From Caldicellulosiruptor danielii (GTDB lineage Bacteria; Bacillota; Thermoanaerobacteria; Caldicellulosiruptorales; Caldicellulosiruptoraceae), in NCBI RefSeq assembly GCF_034343125.1, contig NZ_CP139957.1, positions 1 through 64,000 on the forward strand: DNA of 64,000 nt. The letters run 5' to 3'. Shown one piece after another: positions 57,181-64,000 of the stretch. The first letter of the stretch is position 1, and each line of letters begins with the position of its first letter. Made by a program: the position numbers and the translations under genes. Under the pieces are notes generated by a model. It saw only the letters and a program-made list of their open reading frames with translations. It did not search any database and was not told where the DNA came from.

Positions 57181-58271
57181 TGAAAGTATTATTTGTTACT
57201 CCACCATTAGCTTTTCAAAATTTGGGTGGAGGAGAAATACAGATGTTGAAAACAAAAAAGTATCTTGAAAAGTTATTCAAATTAGAGATAGAAATATTTG
57301 ACGTTGTAAATACAAGACTTAATGATTATGACATAATTCATTTTTTTGGATCAGAATACATTCTCTTTCCTCTTGTGAGTGCCGCTAAGAATTTAAAAAA
57401 GAAGGTAATAATATCGAGCATTTTCTTTGATAATAAACATTTTTTTACCTATAAAATAGCTACTTTTATTAGCAAAAGACTACCATTTAGAACTTCTGTA
57501 TTGGATAGGTTAGAACTACTAAAGCTTGCTGATTTTGTATTGCCCAATTCCTTTATAGAAGCCGAATATTTGAGAAAAGCTTTCGATATTCTTCCAGAAA
57601 AAATTCATGTAATACCAAATGGAATAGATGTTGAAGAAATCAATGATTATTTAAATGCAATAACACAAGAAGATGAAGAGGTTTTCAAGAAAGAATATAA
57701 TATTAATACGCCCTATTTTCTTTATGTTGCAAGATTTGATAAGAGAAAGAATCAATTAAACCTTATAAAGGCATTTAACGAATTGACAAAATTGGAAAAC
57801 AACATAAAACTTATTTTAGTAGGTTTGCCAAACCTTGACAGTATAGAGTATTATAATCAATGTAAAAAAGAAGCTTTAAAGAGCGGTGGAAGAATAATTT
57901 TTCTACCTGCTTTAAAACATGATGATAAAAAATTATGGATTGCTTATAAATGTGCTACTGCTCACATAATGCCAAGTTTATTTGAAACACCAGGTTTGGC
58001 TTCGTTGGAAGCTGCTTTTTGTGGCTGCAGACTTATTGTTACAACTGGCGGTGCTACACGTGAATATTTTAAAGATTATGCTTTGTATGTAAATCCAAAT
58101 GATATTGATGATATTAAAGAAAAAATGTTAGCGATCTTAAAAGATAAAAAAACTAATGAATTGCTCAAAAAATCGGAAATGTTAAAGCAAGAGATTTTGA
58201 AAGATTATAATTGGGAAAAGATTGCTGAAAATACATACAAAATTTATGAAATGATTGGAGGACTTCAATGA
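57180..58271 (+). CDS. glycosyltransferase family 4
   Basis: A 363-residue GT-B enzyme. The N-terminal MKVLFVTPPLAFQNLGGGEI contains the Gly-rich loop, and the donor site reads PSLFETPGLASLEAAFCGCR, slightly divergent from the EGFGLP form of its neighbours. VIPNGIDVEEIN and YVARFDKRKNQLNLIKAF are typical family segments. It starts at GTG 57180 within the preceding stop codon and ends overlapping the next ATG by 4 bp, so translation is coupled through the series. Confidence 0.9.
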   Translation: MKVLFVTPPLAFQNLGGGEIQMLKTKKYLEKLFKLEIEIFDVVNTRLNDYDIIHFFGSEYILFPLVSAAKNLKKKVIISSIFFDNKHFFTYKIATFISKRLPFRTSVLDRLELLKLADFVLPNSFIEAEYLRKAFDILPEKIHVIPNGIDVEEINDYLNAITQEDEEVFKKEYNINTPYFLYVARFDKRKNQLNLIKAFNELTKLENNIKLILVGLPNLDSIEYYNQCKKEALKSGGRIIFLPALKHDDKKLWIAYKCATAHIMPSLFETPGLASLEAAFCGCRLIVTTGGATREYFKDYALYVNPNDIDDIKEKMLAILKDKKTNELLKKSEMLKQEILKDYNWEKIAENTYKIYEMIGGLQ

Positions 58272-59392
58272 AAGTTGCAATAGTTCATGAATGGCTAACT
58301 ACAATGGGAGGTTCTGAAAAGGTTATATTGGAGCTAAAGAAATTGTTTCCTGAAGCTCCCATATATACTCTTGTGTATAACAGAAAAAAATTAGGAAAAT
58401 ATTTTGATGAATATTTAATCATAACGTCTAATTTACAAAAAAATCCATTAGCTCAAATTAAGCATCAACTATTTTTCAAATACATGCCAAGGGCTTTTGA
58501 AAGTTTCGATTTGAGTGATTTTGATTTAGTGATAAGCTCTTCATCTGCTTTTGCTAAAGGAGTTATAACATCACCTAACTGTATACATATATGTTATTGT
58601 CACACACCGCCAAGGTATCTTTGGGATTTGACACATGAGTATTTGAAAGACTATAACATCATAATCAGAAAATACATAGAGAGGAACTTTCATTATCTTA
58701 GAATATGGGATACCGTTGCAGCAAACAGAGTTGATTATTTTGTTGCAAATTCAAATTATGTGGCAAACAGAATAAAAAAGTTTTATAAAAGAGATTGCAA
58801 AGTTATTTATCCACCTGTGGATACAGAATATTTTACACCAGCAAAAGACAAAAATATAGAGGATTATTATCTAATTGTATCCAGGCTTGTCCCATATAAA
58901 AGAATTGATTTAGCAGTTGAAGCTTTTAATAAGATATCTAAAAGATTAGTAATTGTAGGAGATGGACCAGAATACAAAAAACTAAAATCAATTGCTAAGC
59001 CTAATATTGAATTTTTGGGTTATCAGCCAGATGAAATTGTAAGGAATTTATATCAAAGGTGTAAAGCTCTAATATTTCCAGGAATAGAAGATTTCGGGAT
59101 AGTTCCAGTTGAAGTACAAGCATGTGGCAGACCGGTGATTGCTCTCAAGAGAGGAGGAGCTGCTGAAACGGTCGAGGAAGGTAAAACGGGTGTTTTTTTC
59201 GAAAAGCAGGATGTAGAAAGTTTGAAAGAAGCTGTTTATAAATTCGAAAAAGATATTGATAAGTTTGACCAGAATTACATTAGATTTCATGCTGAAAAGT
59301 TTAGTGCTGAAAGATTTAGAAGGGAGTTCAGCGATTTTATACTCAAGGTTACTGAGTATGAGAGAAGGGAAGGGAGGGGAGAAAAGGAATGA
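58268..59392 (+). CDS. glycosyltransferase family 4 (WbaZ-like)
   Basis: A 374-residue GT-B enzyme close to mannosyltransferase WbaZ-type proteins: MKVAIVHEWLTTMGGSEKVI, ICYCHTPPRYLWDLTHEYLK, NRVDYFVANSNYVANRIKKF and the donor site IFPGIEDFGIVPVEVQACGR. YCHTPPRY is a strong subgroup marker. Overlaps of 4 bp with both neighbours show that it is mid-operon. Confidence 0.92.
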   Translation: MKVAIVHEWLTTMGGSEKVILELKKLFPEAPIYTLVYNRKKLGKYFDEYLIITSNLQKNPLAQIKHQLFFKYMPRAFESFDLSDFDLVISSSSAFAKGVITSPNCIHICYCHTPPRYLWDLTHEYLKDYNIIIRKYIERNFHYLRIWDTVAANRVDYFVANSNYVANRIKKFYKRDCKVIYPPVDTEYFTPAKDKNIEDYYLIVSRLVPYKRIDLAVEAFNKISKRLVIVGDGPEYKKLKSIAKPNIEFLGYQPDEIVRNLYQRCKALIFPGIEDFGIVPVEVQACGRPVIALKRGGAAETVEEGKTGVFFEKQDVESLKEAVYKFEKDIDKFDQNYIRFHAEKFSAERFRREFSDFILKVTEYERREGRGEKE

Positions 59393-60162
59393 TAAGAAAC
59401 ATAACATGTGTTATATTGACAAAAAACAGTGTGAGAAATATTGAGAATATAAGGAATATCTATCATTTATTTGAGAAAATCGTTATAGTAGATGATTACA
59501 GTGAAGACGATACGGTCAAAGAGATAGAAGAGATAGATACAGAAAAACGAGTAAAGATATGTAAAAGAAAATTAGATAATTTTTCATCCCAGCGAAATTA
59601 TGCCTCAAGTTTAGCTGAAACAGATTGGGTATTCCACTTAGATAGTGATGAAAGAATAGATGATATCTTAATTCGTGAACTACATATGATTGATGGAAAT
59701 GTCAACAATACTTATTTTATAGCGTTTAAGGTTAAGAGAAAAAATTACTTTATTGATATACATATTGGAACTGAGGACAAAATCAGATTGTTTAATAAGA
59801 AAAAGTTGTACTTTAGAAGTGAAGTTCATGAAGATTTAAATATTAAAAGTGAGGATAAAATTGGTATAATAGGAGGTGCTATTTTACATAAATCATATCA
59901 GTCGATTCAAGATTATTTTAGAAAATTGGATCTATATATGAGGTTAGAAGAAGAAAGATTAAAGCAAAGTAAAAAAGGCTGGTTTTACATTTTAGGACGT
60001 CTTGTTAAGAGAACGTTTGAACATTTTAAGACATTGGTTAAAAATGTTATAGCTAATAAGAGTTTTGTAAAACCTTTATTATGGTTTTGTTTATGTGAGG
60101 CATATGATCTCTTATATTTTTCAATTTTTTTATATGTAAAGTATTTCAAAACATCGAAATAA
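59389..60162 (+). CDS. glycosyltransferase family 2
   Basis: A 257-residue GT-A enzyme of the WaaE/KdtX-like subgroup: TCVILTKNSVRNIENI, the nucleotide motif KIVIVDDYSEDDTVKEIEE, FSSQRNYASSLAETDWVFHL with the metal-binding DSDERID. A C-terminal amphipathic or membrane-near helix (LLYFSIFLYVKYF) is present. It is an inverting enzyme by family. ATG 59389 overlaps the previous stop by 4 bp. Confidence 0.9.
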   Translation: MIRNITCVILTKNSVRNIENIRNIYHLFEKIVIVDDYSEDDTVKEIEEIDTEKRVKICKRKLDNFSSQRNYASSLAETDWVFHLDSDERIDDILIRELHMIDGNVNNTYFIAFKVKRKNYFIDIHIGTEDKIRLFNKKKLYFRSEVHEDLNIKSEDKIGIIGGAILHKSYQSIQDYFRKLDLYMRLEEERLKQSKKGWFYILGRLVKRTFEHFKTLVKNVIANKSFVKPLLWFCLCEAYDLLYFSIFLYVKYFKTSK

Positions 60163-60209
60163 TACAGGAATAAATAGGATAAAAAACATGGATAAAAAGG
60201 ATGATAGAG

Positions 60210-61586
60210 ATGCATAACTTGGGACGACTTTATGTGAAGTCAGCAAAGATAATTGATATTGCTGTAATTTTATTATCATTTATTTTATCGTGGTTTATAA
60301 AGTTTAACAGTGGTTTATTTAATAGGCCAGCGTCATTAGACATACAGACTTATTTATTAATTGTAGCTTTACATGTACCTTTATATTTATTTTTCCTTAC
60401 TGTGTCCGAGAAAAAAGCTAAGAAGAGCAATTTTGGATTATTTTCTGATTTTGTAGGAGTTTTACGTTCAAATGTATTTTCTCTGCTGATTATAGTGATG
60501 ATTTTTTATACTCTAAAACTTATTGATTTTTCGAGAATTTTTCTTTTTATCTTTGTTATTTTAAACTTTCTTATGTCAATACTTCAAAGACTTATTTTAA
60601 GAAGAATCTTGTTCTCACCAAACTCAAAGATAATTTCAAAAGAAAGAGTACTTTTTGTTGGTCAAAATGAGATTTCAGAAAAATTAAGCAGTATCTTCGA
60701 GAGGAATAACTATCAAATCATTGGTTTTGTTGTAAATGAAAGCGACCCTATGAATGAGAGAATTGTAGGGAAAATTAAGGACATAGAAAACATTGTAAGT
60801 AACAACCATGTTGATGAAATAATCATAGTTCTTCCTCTTAATCAGGAAGAGGGAATAAATTACATCATCGACATTTGCGAAAAGTATGGTATAAGAACAT
60901 ATTTAGTACCAGATTACTTCAAATTTATACCATCAAAAGCAGAAATAGAAAAAATCGATGGAATACCTTTGATAAACATACGCTATTCACCACTTGATGA
61001 GTGGACAAACAGGTTTATAAAAAGGAGCTTTGATATTGCTGTCTCTCTAATTGGATTAATCTTGTGCTTTCCTTTGTTTATAATCATAGCAATTTTGATA
61101 AAATTGACATCAGAAGGACCAGTTTTGTTTACCCAAGAAAGAGTAGGTTATAACAGGCGCATTTTCAAGATGCACAAATTCCGTACAATGTATGTCCAAG
61201 ACCCAAATGAAGAAAAAGTAAGATGGACAACCAAAGACGACCCAAGAAGAACTCCAATTGGTAAGATTTTAAGAAGACTTTCATTGGACGAGCTTCCACA
61301 GCTATGGGATGTCTTAGTTGGCAACATGAGTTTAGTGGGGCCAAGGCCAGAAAGACCTTATTTTGTGGAGAAGTTTAAAGAAGAAATTCCGAAATATATG
61401 ATAAAGCACAGAGTCCGACCCGGAATTACCGGATGGGCTCAGATTCATGGGCTCAGAGGAGATACTTCAATTGAGGAGAGAATAAAATATGATATCTGGT
61501 ACATAGAAAATTGGTCTTTTTGGCTTGATATAAAAATAATTCTGGCAACCATCTTTGGTGGCAAGTTTATGGAAAATGCATATTAA
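60210..61586 (+). CDS. undecaprenyl-phosphate sugar-1-phosphate transferase (initiating)
   Basis: A polyisoprenyl-phosphate hexose-1-phosphate transferase (WbaP/WcaJ type) that puts the first sugar on undecaprenyl phosphate. The 458-residue protein has N-terminal helices, a CoA-binding-like cytosolic domain (ERVLFVGQNEISEKLSSIFE), a membrane hairpin (SFDIAVSLIGLILCFPLFII) and the catalytic core FTQERVGYNRRIFKMHKFRT, LSLDELPQLWDVLVGNMSLV, GPRPERP. ATG 60210 is favoured by AAAAGG at 60195-60200. Its last ~65 codons are repeated in a diverged copy at 62742-62957. Confidence 0.93.
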   Translation: MHNLGRLYVKSAKIIDIAVILLSFILSWFIKFNSGLFNRPASLDIQTYLLIVALHVPLYLFFLTVSEKKAKKSNFGLFSDFVGVLRSNVFSLLIIVMIFYTLKLIDFSRIFLFIFVILNFLMSILQRLILRRILFSPNSKIISKERVLFVGQNEISEKLSSIFERNNYQIIGFVVNESDPMNERIVGKIKDIENIVSNNHVDEIIIVLPLNQEEGINYIIDICEKYGIRTYLVPDYFKFIPSKAEIEKIDGIPLINIRYSPLDEWTNRFIKRSFDIAVSLIGLILCFPLFIIIAILIKLTSEGPVLFTQERVGYNRRIFKMHKFRTMYVQDPNEEKVRWTTKDDPRRTPIGKILRRLSLDELPQLWDVLVGNMSLVGPRPERPYFVEKFKEEIPKYMIKHRVRPGITGWAQIHGLRGDTSIEERIKYDIWYIENWSFWLDIKIILATIFGGKFMENAY

Positions 61587-61614
61587 ATAATCAAAAGTTA
61601 GGAGACGATAAGAA

Positions 61615-62772
61615 TTGAGCATGTATGCCCCTGTTATACATAACGATTTAAAGTGTGGCGATAATTTCTTAGAATTACTTTATGCAGAGGCTAATGAACA
61701 CTTGAGAGAAAACGACAAAAAAAGAGACCAAATTTTGATTGTAATTGCAACTTTGAGTGGAGCTATATTTGGCTTTTATGAAAAACTGAAAGGACTCCCA
61801 TTTGGATATAAGATAACTATGATGTTATTAGTTTTAATGTTATCTATTTTTGAACCTTTTATTTTAATTACATATAGAAAATGGCATATAGTTTACCATT
61901 TAGGCGCCAAAGTTTTACAGCAGATTATGTATATTGGTGTGGAAAGGGTTTCTGTACAGCTTATAAAAAGGCTATTAGAAGATAATATAAAAAAGCCCAC
62001 TCTAACGCGGTTTATAACTACTACTGAAACCATGATTTACAATCTATCCCTTTTTATGAATATTTCCAATATGTATATATTATTTTATTCATTTGGTAAA
62101 ATCCATCCTGGTTTCATGATAAGCATGTTTATGGGATACTTAATTTTATACAACTATATTCATTTTTGTAATATAAAGAAACTTTTAAGCAAAATTTTGA
62201 CTGAAAAAGGCTATCAGGAGATATGGCTTTTAGATTTTATAAAAGACCTCTCAGCAGATATTTATGAGAATAAATATTTAAAGATAATTGTTGATGACAA
62301 AAATGTAGTAAAGGTAATTAACAAAAATAATGGGTGTGTTGTTGTGCCAATTACTTCTGCAAATAAGATTGTATTGATTGAAATATTTCGTGATACAGTA
62401 AATAGAAATGTTTTAGAATTACCGCGTGGCTTTGCAGAGGAGTCGGAAAGTACAGAAAAAGCGGCCCTAAGAGAATTGGAAGAGGAAATTGGAGGTCAAT
62501 GCAGCAGAATAGTTAAAATAGGTAGTTTTTATCCTGATACTGGATTATATAAAGCTGAAATAGATGTATTTTTAGCTTTGAATACTAAATATGCCATTAG
62601 AAAACATTCTCTTGCAGAAAATATAAGAGATATTAAAGAATTTGATATAACAGAAATTTACTCAAAACTGTTAAATGGAGAAATATTTGATAGTTACACT
62701 GTTACAGCATTAGTTTTTGCTCTTAGGCATATTTTAAATGGAAGTTTAAAGGAAAAATTCCAAAATACATGA
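61615..62772 (+). CDS. membrane-Nudix hydrolase fusion protein
   Basis: A 385-residue protein with an N-terminal helical region and two hydrophobic pairs ([35 protein letters not shown]), then a C-terminal Nudix domain resembling ADP-ribose pyrophosphatases: box [20 protein letters not shown] followed by IGG, matching G-x5-E-x7-REUxEExGU. TTG 61615 follows TTAGGAGACG. The last nine residues are encoded by sugar-transferase DNA read out of frame (62742-62769), so the native C-terminus was replaced. Nudix enzymes hydrolyse nucleoside diphosphate derivatives; coupling to a membrane part is unusual. Confidence 0.82.
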   Translation: MSMYAPVIHNDLKCGDNFLELLYAEANEHLRENDKKRDQILIVIATLSGAIFGFYEKLKGLPFGYKITMMLLVLMLSIFEPFILITYRKWHIVYHLGAKVLQQIMYIGVERVSVQLIKRLLEDNIKKPTLTRFITTTETMIYNLSLFMNISNMYILFYSFGKIHPGFMISMFMGYLILYNYIHFCNIKKLLSKILTEKGYQEIWLLDFIKDLSADIYENKYLKIIVDDKNVVKVINKNNGCVVVPITSANKIVLIEIFRDTVNRNVLELPRGFAEESESTEKAALRELEEEIGGQCSRIVKIGSFYPDTGLYKAEIDVFLALNTKYAIRKHSLAENIRDIKEFDITEIYSKLLNGEIFDSYTVTALVFALRHILNGSLKEKFQNT

Positions 62773-62957
62773 TAAAGCACCGTGTGCGTCCGGGAATTAC
62801 TGGCTGGGCACAGATTCATGGGCTCAGGGGTGATACCTCAATTGAAGAGAGGATAAAATATGATATCTGGTACATAGAAAATTGGTCTTTCTGGCTGGAT
62901 ATAAAAATTATTCTGGCGACCATCTTTGGTGGCAAGTTTATGGAGAATGCTTACTGA
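62742..62957 (+). pseudogene. 3' fragment of a second sugar-phosphate transferase gene
   Basis: From about 62742 the frame reads [20 protein letters not shown] and on to the stop at 62955-62957. From the Met at 62769 its 62 residues are identical to the end of the gene at 60210-61586, although the DNA differs at many third positions (for example CGTGTGCGTCCG against AGAGTCCGACCC). It lacks the catalytic core. Many synonymous but no amino-acid changes show that it came from a formerly functional paralogue and not from a recent copy. Confidence 0.85.
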
Positions 62958-63037
62958 GCTGCTATAAAGTGTTGATTGAATTTTTACAATTTAGTTTGAT
63001 ACAATAGAAAAAGGGAAATTTTTTGGAGGTTTGTTCT

Positions 63038-63661
63038 ATGTCAGAAAGAGAACTGTTAGAGAAAATTGCCTTAGGTATTGAGGAACTAAAAAGCGATGTA
63101 AAAGAGGTAAAAGAAAGGCTTGACAGGGTTGAAGAAAGGCTCGACAGGGTTGAAGAAAGGCTCGACAGGGTTGAAGAAAGGCTTGACAGGGTTGAAGAAA
63201 GGCTTGACAGGGTTGAAGAAAGGCTTGACAGGGTTGAAGAAAGGCTTGACAGGGTTGAAGAAAGGCTTGACAGGCTTGAAGAGAGGTTTGATAGGCTTGA
63301 GGTGAGAGTTGGTGAGCTTGAGAGGGCAGTTTCTATTCTTGAGCAAAGGGTTGATGCTTTGGAGAAAGAGGTTTCAACTCTTAAAAATGACATCAGAAAT
63401 ATGCAGGCAGAAATGCAAAGTTTAAAGCAAGCTATATTAGAAAATACAGGATGTATAGATACACTTTACAACGCGTTTGGCGGGGTTATGCAATTTAAAA
63501 CAGATATAGAGAACTTTAAAGCTAATATAAATAAATTTAAAGATGAAGCTTCAACTAAAATAGAAAATCTTGTTGAAGTTACGAACAAAATAAAAGAAGA
63601 GTACGGCAGACATGATATTGATCTTAGGATTATGAAAGAAAAAATAGGAATTTTGATATAA
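63038..63661 (+). CDS. heptad-repeat coiled-coil protein
   Basis: A 207-residue, highly charged protein without signal peptide or membrane helix. Residues about 26-88 are nine heptads (seven ERLDRVE, one ERLDRLE, one ERFDRLE), followed by further heptads (VGELERAVSILEQRVDALEK) and a less regular C-terminus with one Cys. It should form a long parallel coiled coil. TTTTGGAGG precedes ATG 63038. The function is unknown; similar proteins occur as cytosolic fibres, motors' partners or pilus-associated rods. It is closed by the terminator at 63695-63740. Confidence 0.85.
   Translation: MSERELLEKIALGIEELKSDVKEVKERLDRVEERLDRVEERLDRVEERLDRVEERLDRVEERLDRVEERLDRVEERLDRLEERFDRLEVRVGELERAVSILEQRVDALEKEVSTLKNDIRNMQAEMQSLKQAILENTGCIDTLYNAFGGVMQFKTDIENFKANINKFKDEASTKIENLVEVTNKIKEEYGRHDIDLRIMKEKIGILI
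63113..63301 (+). repeat. 21-bp tandem repeat, nine units
   Basis: Nine in-frame 21-bp units (GAAAGGCTTGACAGGGTTGA + A). Units 1-7 (63113-63259) differ only at a silent C/T in the third codon; units 8 and 9 are more diverged. Near-identity of DNA points to recent expansion by slippage or unequal crossing-over and a length likely to vary between strains. Confidence 0.95.
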
Positions 63662-63694
63662 GCTACATAAATAGCTTATTTTTGCATTACATAA

Positions 63695-63740
63695 AAAAAG
63701 GGGCGATGAAGCGACAAATTTGATTAAAAGCCCCTTTTTA
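63695..63740. terminator. bidirectional terminator
   Basis: AAAAAGGGGC (63695-63704) pairs with GCCCCTTTTT (63730-63739); A and T runs on both sides make it usable from both strands, between the convergent coiled-coil and macro-domain genes. Confidence 0.82.
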
Positions 63741-63750
63741 TTATTTTTAT

Positions 63751-64000
63751 CTAAATTAATTTTCTGTAATACTCCTCAAAATACCCATAAGTCTCATCAT
63801 CAAATAGACAAAACACAACCTTTTCAATGCTTGTCTGAATGTTTTCTAAAAATTCAATTGCTGTGTCAATTAAAATCTTTGCACACCTATCTTTTGGAAA
63901 TCCAAAGATTCCGCTTGATACAGCAGGAAATGCTATACTTTTTAAATTGTAAAGGTGAGCAAGATACAGGCTATTGTAGATTGCTTTATGGAGCTTTTCA
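63751..64000 (-). CDS. macro domain (ADP-ribose-binding) protein, partial
   Basis: Only the last 83 codons lie in the window; the start is beyond 64000. The sequence YNLKSIAFPAVSSGIFGFPK is the classic ADP-ribose-binding loop of macro domains, followed by CAKILIDTAIEFLEN and KVVFCLFDDETYGYFEEYY. Macro domains bind or hydrolyse ADP-ribose and its derivatives. The stop codon is at 63751-63753. Confidence 0.88.
   Translation of the reverse strand, partial: EKLHKAIYNSLYLAHLYNLKSIAFPAVSSGIFGFPKDRCAKILIDTAIEFLENIQTSIEKVVFCLFDDETYGYFEEYYRKLI

Noticed and set aside
62962-63393. Long minus-strand ORF with Ser/Leu repeats opposite the coiled-coil gene
   Set aside because: It is the mirror of the 21-bp repeat; no RBS, and composition is explained by the plus-strand heptads.

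Overview
The window starts exactly at the dnaA start codon and reads dnaA - oriC - dnaN - recF - remB - gyrB - gyrA, so it is numbered from the replication origin of a low-GC Gram-positive bacterium. The AT-rich composition, frequent TTG/GTG starts with strong AGGAGG-type sites, SLH-domain S-layer proteins, Rpn-type nucleases and a CRISPR repeat starting GTTTGTAGCCTA (minus strand) suggest Caldicellulosiruptor or a close thermophilic, anaerobic relative. That name rests on family recognition only; no database search was run.

Layout. 1-9127: replication and topology genes. gyrB carries a one-base frameshift in a G run, and a decayed DUF2281/Doc toxin-antitoxin pair sits between gyrB and gyrA. 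9.1-20.2 kb: rhomboid and SDH-type membrane proteases, LemA and TPM proteins and a secreted beta-propeller protein, mixed with many gene remnants (a peroxiredoxin tail, a HEREH metalloprotease, a Phd/PIN toxin-antitoxin pair, an unidentified secreted protein), an Rpn nuclease, a three-repeat CRISPR remnant without cas genes, and an XRE/ImmA pair. 20.2-29.6 kb: accessory region with a duplicated unit (SLH protein plus secreted partner) separated by a second Rpn nuclease, then an IS200/IS605 element (TnpA intact, TnpB with a stop codon) that abuts a beheaded FAD oxidoreductase gene.

29.7-41.9 kb: one 12-kb tightly packed operon of eight genes: a membrane protein with a GATase-like domain, ABC-2 ATPase and permease, a coiled membrane protein, MoxR ATPase, DUF58, and two von Willebrand A (VWA) membrane proteins. 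It looks like a membrane-bound MoxR/VWA assembly machine coupled to a transporter. 41.9-47.3 kb: purA, a heterodimeric ABC exporter with one degenerate ATP site, and tRNA-Lys and tRNA-Glu.

47.3-49.9 kb holds the most striking locus: an intact IscB RNA-guided nuclease gene with its long structured omega RNA (HEARO RNA), inserted into a DUF3800 gene. Both halves of the host gene survive, and removing the element restores the reading frame. Next to it lies a separate unidentified structured RNA ending in a strong terminator and flanked by an 11-bp direct repeat.

50-64 kb: SpoIIM-family protein, a metallo-beta-lactamase-fold hydrolase, then an exopolysaccharide operon (two polymerase/ligase-type membrane proteins, four GT4 and one GT2 glycosyltransferases, an initiating sugar-phosphate transferase). 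It ends in a membrane-Nudix gene whose 3' end runs into the remnant of a second sugar transferase. The window closes with a 21-bp-repeat coiled-coil protein gene and a macro-domain gene cut by the edge. Several breaks lie in homopolymers, including in the essential gyrB, so some frameshifts may be sequencing errors; the in-frame stops and truncations are more likely real decay.
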